From an uncultured Ruminococcus sp. (GTDB lineage Bacteria > Bacillota > Clostridia > Oscillospirales > Ruminococcaceae), in the NCBI GenBank assembly GCA_900539095.1, contig UQAR01000050.1, positions 1 to 16,677 on the forward strand: DNA of 16,677 bases. The letters run 5' to 3'. Below are positions 7,544-15,251 of this stretch, one piece after another (positions within the stretch are counted from its first letter, which is position 1; every line of letters begins with the position of its first letter). Both the position numbers and the translations under genes were made by a program. The notes beneath the pieces were generated by a model. It saw only the letters and a program-made list of their open reading frames with translations, ran no database searches and was not told the origin of the DNA.

Positions 7544-7685
7544 AGCTTTCCCCCGAAAACACTTTTTTCGTGCAAATAATTGCCTTATAAATGATATGAT
7601 ATAAAAGGGAGATTAATTCTTGAAAACTGAAATTACCATACATACAAATACGCAAAAAAATAAACAGCGAGGTGAACGTCCTCAA
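7544..7685. promoter_or_regulatory. Divergent intergenic region, symporter / PH-domain operon
   Basis: This A/T-rich stretch lies between the two divergent genes. TATGAT at 7595-7600 is a possible plus-strand -10 without a clear -35. AAGGGAG (7605-7611) precedes a TTG at 7620, and GAGGTGA (7669-7675) precedes the ATG at 7686. If TATGAT is the -10, the first SD would sit at the transcript end and favour the ATG. I see no clear minus-strand promoter for the symporter. Confidence 0.3.
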
Positions 7686-8141
7686 ATGCATAGGTACAAG
7701 CCCTCAAAAATACCGCTTTTTATCTTTTGGGCTATCCTTGCGGTAATATTATTTCTTATACGCTACGCAGTCAACCTCATAGAAAGGCTTATCCCATTTT
7801 CTGTAAATTATATTCTTATGCGCCTGTGGATAATCGCCGCACTTTTCTGCCTGCTGGTGCTGCCCTTTTACTTTATCAGATCATATTTCACCGTCAGTTC
7901 AAAGGAAGTCACCGCCTTTACAGGACTTTTCTTTACCATGCGGCATTTTATGCCCACCTCGGCGATAAAGTCCGTCACCACCATAATAACCCCCCTGGGC
8001 AGCATAACAGGACTTAACTTTGTCGTCCTGAACGCCCTGGGTGCACGACTTCTTATCCCTTTTATGAGCCGCCGTGACGCCATGGAGATATCCGCCATAG
8101 TCAACAGCTCCATACGAAACAGAGAACGCAAAGAAGAATAG
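7686..8141 (+). CDS. Small PH-domain membrane protein (YdbS-like)
   Basis: This 151-aa protein has two membrane helices (about 9-27 and 43-64) followed by a bacterial PH-like (bPH_2) domain of about 80 residues. The domain opens with YFTVSSKEVTAFTGLFFTMRHFMP and carries PLGSITGLNFVVLNALG. The layout and partner match Bacillus YdbS (about 160 aa) paired with YdbT (about 490 aa). In Bacillus that pair belongs to the sigma-W cell-envelope stress response and has been linked to resistance to antimicrobial peptides. The same role here is inference. An upstream in-frame TTG at 7620 with its own SD would add 22 hydrophilic residues. I prefer ATG 7686 because MHRYKPSK is where the conserved architecture begins. 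The partner gene follows after 24 bases. Confidence 0.8.
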   Translation: MHRYKPSKIPLFIFWAILAVILFLIRYAVNLIERLIPFSVNYILMRLWIIAALFCLLVLPFYFIRSYFTVSSKEVTAFTGLFFTMRHFMPTSAIKSVTTIITPLGSITGLNFVVLNALGARLLIPFMSRRDAMEISAIVNSSIRNRERKEE

Positions 8142-8165
8142 ATCCAATAGACAGGAAAGGTTTAA

Positions 8166-9653
8166 ATGAGCCGCAAAGAAACTATCAAGCAAAAAAAGAG
8201 CTGGCTGAAAGATTTTTTCGCCCACCGCCAGCACCCTATAATGATATTGTCTTATACAACTAAATATATGTGGCTGCTCGCTATCCCACTTGCAAAGTAT
8301 CTTATCGCCGCAAGATTCAACTTTCAAAACTGGTTTCAGGCACACTGGGTAGATATCCTCACTATCGCATTTATCTTCGGCTACGCCTTCCTCCGCTGGA
8401 TATTTGTCTACTATGAGCTTGAAGAGGACTGCATGATAGCCCACACAGGCTATTTCGGCATAACACGAACTAAAGTCTACTTCTCCGAAATAAGCACACT
8501 CTCACTGTCCCAAGGATATATCTCCCGACTGATACATTCCTGTGCAGTGTATATCGACACCGACGCAAAATCCCTGCAAAATGCAGATATAACGCTTACC
8601 CTGACAAAAAAGCGAGCCTTTGAGCTTTACCACTTTGCCACCGCAAAATGCAAAAATAAGCCCAAATACGTCTATAATTCCAAGAAAAGCAACCTTGTCA
8701 TATTCTCTCTGCTTTTCTCCTCCACCCTCTCAGGCATGATAATCGTCCTGTCCGTGGTGTACGAGGCGTACCGAATAGTGGGCAGAGAGGTGGAGAAACA
8801 AATACTCCGCCGTGTGAATACAGAGATATCAAAAGTCCCGGTGCTTGCAGCCGTCCCCAAATATATTCTTATCGCAGGCGGCATATTGGCAGGCGGCTGG
8901 CTCATATCCTTTTTGTCTAACCTCATGCGGCATTGGAACTTCTCCTGCACAAGATGTGCCGACCTTTTCATAATCCGCAGCGGAATAGGCACAAGACGCC
9001 GCCACGTCCTCTATAGAGATAGAGTAAACTATATCGACATAAGACAATCGCTGCTTATGAAAATATTTAAAATAACCTCCGTGTCCGCCCATTGCACAGG
9101 ATACGGCAAAAGACGGCTTGAAATATCCGCCTTGATACCAATAACCACCAACAGTCAGGTTGACCTCTCACTGAAGACCCTTATGCCGAAAATACCGCCC
9201 GTGAAAAGCGATATCTCCACAGGCAAAGCCGACCTCGGCAGATTCATAATGATACCGCTCATATGTACGCTCATACCGTTCGTCTTGGGCAGAGGAGCAT
9301 TGTACTTTTTCCCTAATTGGCAAAAAGAAATAACCATACTTGTCATACTTACAACAATACCATTGCTGTGGCTCGTGATAGTAAAAGCAGCAGCAGCGTT
9401 TATAACATCAATAGGCTTTGAGAACGGATATTGCACATTATCATATTGTAAATGGTATAGTTTCCATAAATCTATAGCCGCACTTGATAGGGTTTCAATG
9501 GTAACGGTCATGCAGAATCCGTTTCAGAAAATAAGCCATACCTGTGCAGTGAGAGTGTATACAAATTCGGAGAGTACGGATTACCATACCGTAAAGGGAT
9601 TGAATTACGAGAAAGTGATAGCACTTTTGAATAGTAATGGATATACGGTGTAA
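8166..9653 (+). CDS. Multi-pass membrane protein with three PH-like domains (YdbT-like)
   Basis: This 495-aa protein is built as three repeats of a helix pair plus bPH_2 domain. Helices lie at about 30-50 and 61-83, 177-200 and 231-253, and 358-380 and 388-414. PH-like segments follow at about 84-165 (GYFGITRTKVYFSEISTL), 258-345 (SGIGTRRRHVLYRDRVNYI) and 416-492 (the NPFQKISHTCAVRVYT stretch). Size and order match Bacillus YdbT. The SD AGGAAAGG (8153-8160) lies 5 bases before the ATG. It forms an operon with the YdbS-like gene. The likely job is envelope defence or membrane-stress tolerance, by analogy only. The gene ends 8 bases before repeat R2. Confidence 0.85.
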   Translation: MSRKETIKQKKSWLKDFFAHRQHPIMILSYTTKYMWLLAIPLAKYLIAARFNFQNWFQAHWVDILTIAFIFGYAFLRWIFVYYELEEDCMIAHTGYFGITRTKVYFSEISTLSLSQGYISRLIHSCAVYIDTDAKSLQNADITLTLTKKRAFELYHFATAKCKNKPKYVYNSKKSNLVIFSLLFSSTLSGMIIVLSVVYEAYRIVGREVEKQILRRVNTEISKVPVLAAVPKYILIAGGILAGGWLISFLSNLMRHWNFSCTRCADLFIIRSGIGTRRRHVLYRDRVNYIDIRQSLLMKIFKITSVSAHCTGYGKRRLEISALIPITTNSQVDLSLKTLMPKIPPVKSDISTGKADLGRFIMIPLICTLIPFVLGRGALYFFPNWQKEITILVILTTIPLLWLVIVKAAAAFITSIGFENGYCTLSYCKWYSFHKSIAALDRVSMVTVMQNPFQKISHTCAVRVYTNSESTDYHTVKGLNYEKVIALLNSNGYTV

Positions 9654-9660
9654 AAAAGTT

Positions 9661-9813
9661 AGGAGTGAGGAATTGGCATAGCCCACAAAAGTTGTGCCCC
9701 CAGCACCGAGCGTAGCGATTTTGCGGCACAACAACCTCCCCCGAACGATACATAGGGGCGAACATCGTTCGCTCGTTGCTCAGAACTTGCCATAATTTCA
9801 GAATCGTAGTGGC
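9661..9813 (+). repeat. Composite intergenic repeat, copy R2
   Basis: This starts with AGGAGTGAGGAATTGGCA (9661-9678). It contains the 27-base block 9701-9727 shared with R1 (6168-6194 in the opposite strand, one mismatch), carries a complete GTAGGGG-type hairpin at 9753-9775, and ends with a TTGCTCAG...TTTCAGAAT segment (9776-9813). Like R1 it lies just downstream of a gene and in the same sense as that gene. It contains no ORF with a ribosome binding site and no transposase. Confidence 0.75.
9753..9775. repeat. Short hairpin repeat, copy 2, nested in R2
   Basis: After ATAG, GGGCGAAC (9756-9763) faces GTTCGCTC (9767-9774) around a 3-base loop. Six central pairs are perfect, followed by one G-T wobble and a G-C. 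It is the same unit as 5820-5843 with one arm substitution. Confidence 0.75.
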
Positions 9814-9847
9814 TTGTGCAAACATAAAACATTGACCACGATCATCA

Positions 9848-9877
9848 GGGACGACCACATCGCCCCCGATTTTTTTT
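9848..9877 (+). terminator. Possible terminator of the PH-domain operon
   Basis: GGG-A-CGA (9848-9854) can pair with TCG-CCC (9860-9865) with one bulged A. After CCGA comes a run of eight T (9870-9877). The 4-base gap before the T-run and the short stem make this weak. Confidence 0.35.
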
Positions 9878-9943
9878 ATAAAAAATAAAAAAATTTTTTC
9901 AACCGCTGCAACATTTCAGCGAAAAAAATACACTTATATAGTG
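9878..9943 (+). promoter_or_regulatory. A/T tract plus candidate ECF promoter for the sigma gene
   Basis: An almost pure A/T run (9870-9899, with A7 and T6 tracts) could act as an UP element or bent DNA. It is followed by TGCAAC (9907-9912), a -35-like AAC element inside a small CGCTG/CAGCG hairpin (9904-9921). Next comes CACTTATATAGTG (9931-9943), an imperfect palindrome in the -10 region, 14 bases before the GTG at 9957. ECF sigma genes are often autoregulated from AAC-type -35 boxes. The -10 assignment is uncertain. Confidence 0.4.
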
Positions 9944-9965
9944 ACGGACGATAGGGGTGATCAGT

Positions 9966-10499
9966 TTGGACAAAAAAGAAAAAAGAAAACTTGCAGACCT
10001 TGCAATGAAAGGCGATACCGACGCATTCTCAAAGCTCTATGGAGAAATATATAAAGAGCTCTATTATTACGCCCTCGCTAACCTGCAAAACGCCGAGGAC
10101 GCAGCCGATGCAGTGCAGGACGCTGTGCTTGACGGCTATACAAGTATCTCTTCATTGCGAAAAAGCGAGGCTTTCGATAGCTGGATGTTCAAAATATTGG
10201 TCGCCAAGATCAAACAAAAACAAAAGGAATACGCCCAAAGACGCTCAAACCTCGATTATATTAATGAAAGCGACGCAATAATCAAAGACGAAAGCGACTT
10301 CGAGCGGTGCGAGATCTTAGAAGAGTTTGCAAACCTCAGTGAGGCGGAAAGACTTTGTATCACCCTTCACTGTATTGCAGGCTATAAAGGCAGGGAGATA
10401 GTGGAGATAACAGATATCAAAGATTCAACAGTCCGTTCCCATATATCCAGAGGAAAAGCTAAAATACGCCGCAAGTTGTTCGGAAAGGAGGTGACATGA
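9966..10499 (+). CDS. ECF-type RNA polymerase sigma factor
   Basis: This is a small two-domain sigma-70 family protein (177 aa from the TTG at 9966). Region 2 covers about 15-85 with DAADAVQDAVLDGY (48-61). Region 4 covers about 122-170 with LSEAERLCITLHCIAGYKGREI and a helix-turn-helix ending STVRSHISRGKAKIRRKL. There is no region 1.1 or 3. The in-frame GTG at 9957 overlaps the SD AGGGGTG (9953-9959), so TTG 9966, 6 bases after the SD, is the better start. The stop overlaps the next gene (TGATG), a coupling typical of ECF sigma/anti-sigma pairs. The regulon is unknown. Confidence 0.88.
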   Translation: MDKKEKRKLADLAMKGDTDAFSKLYGEIYKELYYYALANLQNAEDAADAVQDAVLDGYTSISSLRKSEAFDSWMFKILVAKIKQKQKEYAQRRSNLDYINESDAIIKDESDFERCEILEEFANLSEAERLCITLHCIAGYKGREIVEITDIKDSTVRSHISRGKAKIRRKLFGKEVT

Positions 10500-12958
10500 T
10501 GAGAAATTTCAGAAAACGCAGAAAGCTTATCAAACAAATGGAACAGGCAAATAAGATCCCCGATAAGCTTATGCCTCAGGAAATCAAAGATATGCTCGAT
10601 ACGTCAGGCTTTCGCCCCATAATAGATATCACTCAGAATACCCCTGAGATAAAGATCAATGGCGGCAGAAATAACGTCCTTAGGTGTCTTGCAGTCGTGG
10701 CGGCTTTCGTCCTTGTGGTCGGAGGATTTGCTGTGCTTAGACTGAGCGACAGCGATTATGTGAAAAAATATCCCGAAACCACTGCGTCACCATCTGCCGA
10801 TACCGACGGCCTCGAAGGCCTCCGTGGCACTACCTATAAAGGCCTTTACAACTATGTAAAGAGCAACAGCAAAAATATAGAGGACTTTATAGTTGACAAC
10901 GGCTATATATTCAAAAGCATTGATATTTTGACCGTTGATGATGATGACCATGTGGCTTTGTATAAACAAGCTCTCAGAAATCATCAGCTCACCCCTAACC
11001 CCGCTGATATACAGCTCACACGCTCAGGAGTAGATATCACCCCAACAACAAGCACAGATGAGCTTGAAACAAGTGTAACATACGGAAACGCCCACTTCCT
11101 TACTGACAACGGCGGAATCGACGTTTATATTACCCAAAACGGAAATATCACCAAGTCAGAACAAGATGTCTTTGCCGATACTTTCCTGAAAAAACAGCTT
11201 GTTGACCTTAAATCATACGAACAGTATGGCTGTAAATTCAAACCAAGCGTGGTGGCAATGTATCTCGAAAACGACGAACTCTATGCCTTCTTCGACTTTA
11301 TCTTACCCGTGAAGTCAGGCAAAAAGGAACTTCATATCGAATATTGCGGAATGTGCGTTTTTAACGTGAGCGATCCCGAAAACATCAAGCTCATAAGCGA
11401 GTTTGAACAGCCGGGTGTACTGGAGGGCATAAGGAAAGTCAACGGAAAGTTTTTCATCGTGTCACGCCACACCCGAGCAGCTTCACTGCTCTTAGACGAT
11501 CAAAAACCGGAAGATATCGCACCAGTGCGATATATCAACGGCGAGAAACAGATGTTTGAAGAAAATGAAATGTATATCACAGCCAGAGATAATACACCGT
11601 CCATGATCCTGCTTTCGTCCTTTGACGGTGAAAACCAAGGCTCATACATGACTTCAAAACTTATCGTCTGCGGGGAAAGCAGCATCTTAATGGGAACAGA
11701 CAACATTTATATTTTAAGAGCATATGCTTTTGAAAAAACAGATGATGATTACAGCACCGTGCCAACAAAAGCACTCGTAACAAGAATAAACTACAGCGGC
11801 GGCGACATGGAGCTTAACAAAACGCAGACTGTCACCGGTTCAGACGCCGAGGAAATTAGCTATGCCATTTCAGGCGACGAGTATAACGGCAAATTGTCGC
11901 TGTTCTCAAATGACTCGACAAATATTTGTGATATCAGCACACACTATACCTATTATAACGGCATTAATATATGTATGCTGTGGCTGTTTGACGATGACCT
12001 CGACACCCCTGTGAAAAAGACACTCACATATGAGGACATCGATTTCGATAGCTCAAGGTATAACACGTTCTATCATTCCATGCTGTATGTTTACAGAGAG
12101 TACTCTTCCGCATATAGCAATGATGACACTTATCAGCAAGCGAACAATATCCAGCTTGTTGAGGCGTATGATTTCTCAAACCCTAACAAGATAACTAAGG
12201 TCACCACTGATGATAAAATGATTGCAACGTCAAAAATAAAAAACTCTTTCCTTTACAGCCTGACAAACTACAATGACGATATTGCAGTGCACACCGACAG
12301 CACATCATTTGGCTCTTTCAGCGTAAGGATACTTGACAAGAACAAAACAGAAAAACAGAAAACCATTTTGCATGGCTCAAGCGGCGAGGGCATAGAAAAT
12401 GGCAACGACACAGTGGATCAGGTCATGAACTATGACGTAGAGGTAGTAAAGAAATTTAATTTCTTTAAGACTATACAAGAATACAAATATCACGAAAAAG
12501 AAATGGGAATTACGGTCGACAAAACGGATATGACCCAAAGGACCGCCGCCACTGTTTATACAAATTCAATAATAACAGACAACGAAAACGGATATATAGC
12601 CATACCATTCTATGACGTTACCACAGTAGGCAAGACCTCTGACGGCGACAACTGGGACTATATCTATTATGGTAAAAATATCGAAAAACTTCTGGTTATG
12701 AAATATGATATAGAAACAAAAACTTTCAGTGAGTATGGAACTATAAAGCTTGACGAATATACGGATTATTATGACGACTACTATGAAAACGTAGACCCGG
12801 AGGATCGCATAGGAATAAAAAATGACACAGACCAAAAGGAAACATATCAGAGTGCCTTTGTTCACGACGGATATATCTATATCTTCACCGACAAGACCCT
12901 CAGCTCATATAGCTATGATGACCTTTCAACTCCTGTGGACAGTGTGGAACTAAATTAG
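10499..12958 (+). CDS. Membrane-anchored beta-propeller protein, probable anti-sigma/sensor
   Basis: This protein of about 819 aa has a basic cytoplasmic head (about 1-59, with KIPDKLMPQEIKDML, a motif resembling the N-terminal region of clostridial transmembrane anti-sigma proteins), one membrane helix (about 60-81) and an outer part of about 735 residues. The outer part resembles the secreted C-terminal beta-propeller family (Beta_propel, COG4880 type). An example is the stretch around 335-415 with VRYINGEKQMF, PSMILLSSFDGE and TDNIYILRAY, and GYIYIFTDKTLSSYSYD closes the chain. Two ATGs overlap the sigma stop. ATG 10499 is 7 bases from the SD AGGAGG (10486-10491), ATG 10496 only 4, so I chose 10499. 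Coupling to the sigma gene makes it a likely regulator that senses something outside the cell. The ligand is unknown and the anti-sigma role is inferred. Confidence 0.8.
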   Translation: MRNFRKRRKLIKQMEQANKIPDKLMPQEIKDMLDTSGFRPIIDITQNTPEIKINGGRNNVLRCLAVVAAFVLVVGGFAVLRLSDSDYVKKYPETTASPSADTDGLEGLRGTTYKGLYNYVKSNSKNIEDFIVDNGYIFKSIDILTVDDDDHVALYKQALRNHQLTPNPADIQLTRSGVDITPTTSTDELETSVTYGNAHFLTDNGGIDVYITQNGNITKSEQDVFADTFLKKQLVDLKSYEQYGCKFKPSVVAMYLENDELYAFFDFILPVKSGKKELHIEYCGMCVFNVSDPENIKLISEFEQPGVLEGIRKVNGKFFIVSRHTRAASLLLDDQKPEDIAPVRYINGEKQMFEENEMYITARDNTPSMILLSSFDGENQGSYMTSKLIVCGESSILMGTDNIYILRAYAFEKTDDDYSTVPTKALVTRINYSGGDMELNKTQTVTGSDAEEISYAISGDEYNGKLSLFSNDSTNICDISTHYTYYNGINICMLWLFDDDLDTPVKKTLTYEDIDFDSSRYNTFYHSMLYVYREYSSAYSNDDTYQQANNIQLVEAYDFSNPNKITKVTTDDKMIATSKIKNSFLYSLTNYNDDIAVHTDSTSFGSFSVRILDKNKTEKQKTILHGSSGEGIENGNDTVDQVMNYDVEVVKKFNFFKTIQEYKYHEKEMGITVDKTDMTQRTAATVYTNSIITDNENGYIAIPFYDVTTVGKTSDGDNWDYIYYGKNIEKLLVMKYDIETKTFSEYGTIKLDEYTDYYDDYYENVDPEDRIGIKNDTDQKETYQSAFVHDGYIYIFTDKTLSSYSYDDLSTPVDSVELN

Positions 12959-12972
12959 ATATTATAAGATCA

Positions 12973-13020
12973 GGGCAGCAGTGCAAAAACAAAGCTTTTT
13001 GCATCGCTGCCCTTCCCCTT
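12973..13020 (+). terminator. Long hairpin terminator after the sigma/beta-propeller operon
   Basis: GGGCAGCAGTGCAAAAA (12973-12989) pairs with TTTTTGCATCGCTGCCC (12996-13012) with a 2-base mismatch in a 17-bp stem and a 6-base loop. The tail TTCCCCTTTCC is T/C-rich rather than pure T. It sits 15 bases after the stop codon. The rest of 13021-13111 holds no recognisable gene. Confidence 0.65.
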
Positions 13021-13111
13021 TCCAAGCAAAAACGTTTTCGTTATTGCACACAAAGAAAGCCACCGCAGATTGTATAATATGTACAACAAATGTTCACAGT
13101 AACATAACCAT

Positions 13112-13140
13112 TTGAATTTCTGTTTGTGCTAAAATAATAT
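13112..13140 (+). promoter_or_regulatory. Sigma-A-type promoter for the MATE gene
   Basis: TTGAAT (13112-13117) and TAATAT (13135-13140) are separated by 17 bases. The predicted start near 13147 gives a leader of about 35 bases that contains the SD AGGAG (13170-13174), 7 bases from the ATG. Confidence 0.55.
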
Positions 13141-13181
13141 GGTTTTAAGAATAAGTATTAGACGCAAATAGGAGAATCATT

Positions 13182-14537
13182 ATGAAAGACTTGACGAAAG
13201 GAAATATCACAAAGCTGATATTGATGTTTTCCCTGCCCCTCTTGCTTGGCAACGTTTTTCAGCTTTTTTATAATCTTGCCGACACCCGTATAGTAGGACA
13301 GACCCTGGGCAAAAACGCCATAGCCGCATTGGGTGCGACTTCCTCAGTGAATACCGTTATCATAGGCTTTTTGAACGGCCTTACAAACGGCTTTGCCCTC
13401 GTAACAGCACGCTTTTTCGGAGCAAAAGAATTCGACCGCCTGAAAAAGTCCGTCGCCCACGCCCTCACTCTCGGCGTTGCAACAGCTATCGCCCTCACCG
13501 TCCTGAGCCTCGCCTTTATTGACCCACTGCTGCGTGCATTGAATACCCCTGATAACATCTTCAAACAGGCAAAAACATATATCGTTATCATTCTCGCCGG
13601 CATGATAATATCAATGTTCTATAACATCTGTGCCGGTATCCTCCGTGCAGTGGGCGATACAGTTTCCCCTCTCATCTTCCTTATAATCTCAACTATCGCC
13701 AATATCGGACTTGACCTGCTCTTTATCCTCGGATTTGGCATGGGCGTCGAGGGAGCAGCCTATGCTACCCTTATCGCACAGGGTATCTCCGTTGTGCTTT
13801 GCATAATATACATTATAAAAAAGCATAGATTTCTTATCCCCTCAAAAAGCGACTTTCGCTTTGAGGGCAAGCTTGCAGGCGATATGTACGCCACAGGCGT
13901 CTCAATGGGACTTATGATATCCCTCGTCGGTATCGGAACAGTCATTATGCAGGGTGCAATTAACATCTTCGGCACCGACATAATCGTTGCCCATACCACC
14001 GCCAGAAAAATATCCGAGATCTTCATGCTCCCAATATCCGTTTTCGGTGCAGCCGCCGCAACCTTCTCAAGCCAGAACTATGGTGCAGGCAGAATAGACC
14101 GAGTAAAAGAAGGCGTGAAAAAAACTACCCTCATAACATGGGGCTGGTCAGTTATCGTCATAGTTGCAACATGGCTCTTCACACCATTTTTCGCCCACCT
14201 TATCACAGGCATCAGCGACCCTGAGATAGTCGGCACAGTCGAGCAGTATATGAAAATAAATACAGCCTTCTACTTTATCCTCGGTATCGTTATCGTGTTC
14301 AGAAACGCCCTCCAAGGCGTCGGCGATAAAATAACCCCTATCGCCTCAAGCATAATCGAACTTCTGGGCAAATTTGCCGTTGCAATGATACTCGCCCCAC
14401 GCATGGGCTATTTCGGTATCATGATAAGCGAACCGCTCGTGTGGGCAGGTATGGCTGTAATACTCGGTATAGGCTTTGCCGCAAATAAGACTTTCCGCCA
14501 AAATCATATAAGCGAGCCTAAAGCAGAGAAATGCTGA
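13182..14537 (+). CDS. MATE family multidrug/drug:cation antiporter
   Basis: This 451-aa, 12-helix inner-membrane exporter of the MATE family expels organic cations or other toxic compounds in exchange for Na+ or H+. It is made of two MatE halves (about 15-175 and 235-400). The paired internal signature is visible in both halves as ILRAVGDTVSPL (153-164) and NALQGVGDKITPI (375-387). The N-terminus GNITKLILMFSLPLLLGNVFQ and the late EPLVWAG (417-423) are typical. Length is normal and no truncation is seen. It is probably monocistronic, with its own promoter at 13112. The substrate cannot be deduced. Confidence 0.95.
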   Translation: MKDLTKGNITKLILMFSLPLLLGNVFQLFYNLADTRIVGQTLGKNAIAALGATSSVNTVIIGFLNGLTNGFALVTARFFGAKEFDRLKKSVAHALTLGVATAIALTVLSLAFIDPLLRALNTPDNIFKQAKTYIVIILAGMIISMFYNICAGILRAVGDTVSPLIFLIISTIANIGLDLLFILGFGMGVEGAAYATLIAQGISVVLCIIYIIKKHRFLIPSKSDFRFEGKLAGDMYATGVSMGLMISLVGIGTVIMQGAINIFGTDIIVAHTTARKISEIFMLPISVFGAAAATFSSQNYGAGRIDRVKEGVKKTTLITWGWSVIVIVATWLFTPFFAHLITGISDPEIVGTVEQYMKINTAFYFILGIVIVFRNALQGVGDKITPIASSIIELLGKFAVAMILAPRMGYFGIMISEPLVWAGMAVILGIGFAANKTFRQNHISEPKAEKC

Positions 14538-14564
14538 AAATTTGATAAATAATTTTTGCAACTA

Positions 14565-14593
14565 TTGATTTTGTCAAAGAAATGTGATATAAT
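14565..14593 (+). promoter_or_regulatory. Extended -10 promoter for the CxxCxxCC protein gene
   Basis: TTGATT (14565-14570), a 17-base spacer, and TATAAT (14588-14593) preceded by TGA, forming an extended -10 (TGNTATAAT). The start point near 14600 would leave the ATG at 14611 only about 10 bases of leader and no SD, which argues for the GTG at 14650. Confidence 0.7.
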
Positions 14594-14649
14594 TAGTAAA
14601 AACATACAATATGCAGAAATGCCGTAAACAAAAAAGACGAAAGGGGGAA

Positions 14650-15183
14650 GTGCCTGCAAAAAGCGGGCATAACATAGAAATGCTTTCAAAAATTTTGTCA
14701 AAAGAAGAGTGTGCAAAGTGCAGGATATGCTGCTGCTTTGACAGCTACGATATATGGGAAACACCGTATATCTCACCTACGCTTGCAAGCAAGATATTGC
14801 AGGAGTATGCCCCTAAGCAGGAGTTTATAAAAAAGGATAACCACTTCCTCTTCAAAATGGATAAGGAAAAGGACGCCGACCTCTATTATTGCCCAATGCT
14901 CGATAACGAAAAGGGCTGTATACTCGGCGATGATAAACCTTTCGATTGCCGCATATGGCCGCTGAGAGTAATGGCACTGAACGAAACAAAGGTCATAACT
15001 CTTTCTCCGGTCTGTCCTAATATGAACGAAAAGTCCATAAAGGAGCTTACCAAAACAGCCAACGAGCTTTCAGACCAAATATTCCAGTATGCAGACGAAA
15101 ATCCCGAGGCTGTAAAGCCTTATCTTGACGGCTACCCGATATTGGTGGTCGAGGGCAAGAAATATAAAGATACACTTGTATGA
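14650..15183 (+). CDS. YkgJ-type CxxCxxCC cysteine-cluster protein
   Basis: This cytoplasmic protein (177 aa from GTG 14650) has the zinc/iron-chelating CxxCxxCC domain. The cluster is CAKCRICCC, with Cys21, 24, 27, 28 and 29; further family cysteines are Cys81 (YYCPML), Cys90 (KGCILG), Cys100 (FDCRIWPL) and Cys122 (SPVCPN). Members are proposed to bind Zn or Fe-S; the biochemical role is unclear. An ATG at 14611 would add 13 residues but has no SD and lies too near the predicted transcription start. GTG 14650 has AAAGGGGG at 14640-14647 and an in-frame reading. The gene is monocistronic, followed by a strong terminator and convergent with spoVAC. Confidence 0.85.
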   Translation: MPAKSGHNIEMLSKILSKEECAKCRICCCFDSYDIWETPYISPTLASKILQEYAPKQEFIKKDNHFLFKMDKEKDADLYYCPMLDNEKGCILGDDKPFDCRIWPLRVMALNETKVITLSPVCPNMNEKSIKELTKTANELSDQIFQYADENPEAVKPYLDGYPILVVEGKKYKDTLV

Positions 15184-15184
15184 T

Positions 15185-15215
15185 AAAAAAGGGCAGCAAA
15201 TTCGCTGCCCTTTTT
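15185..15215. terminator. Strong bidirectional rho-independent terminator
   Basis: GGGCAGC (15191-15197) and GCTGCCC (15204-15210) form a perfect 7-bp stem with a 6-base loop. A6 (15185-15190) flanks one side and T5 (15211-15215) the other, so it can end both the plus-strand cysteine-cluster gene and the minus-strand spoVAC transcript. Confidence 0.92.
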
Positions 15216-15251
15216 ATTCTGCCTAAAACATATCCAGTGCGGTGTTTCTAT

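Noticed and set aside
9888..9921. Replication origin or DnaA-box cluster in the A/T tract
   Set aside because: No TTATCCACA-type boxes and no dnaA/dnaN neighbours.
13073..13078. TATAAT as a second MATE promoter
   Set aside because: The nearest -35-like TTGCAC is 23 bases away and there is no extended -10 TG at the proper place.
14611..14649. ATG 14611 as start of the cysteine-cluster protein
   Set aside because: No SD, and only about 10 bases from the predicted transcription start; GTG 14650 has AAAGGGGG upstream.
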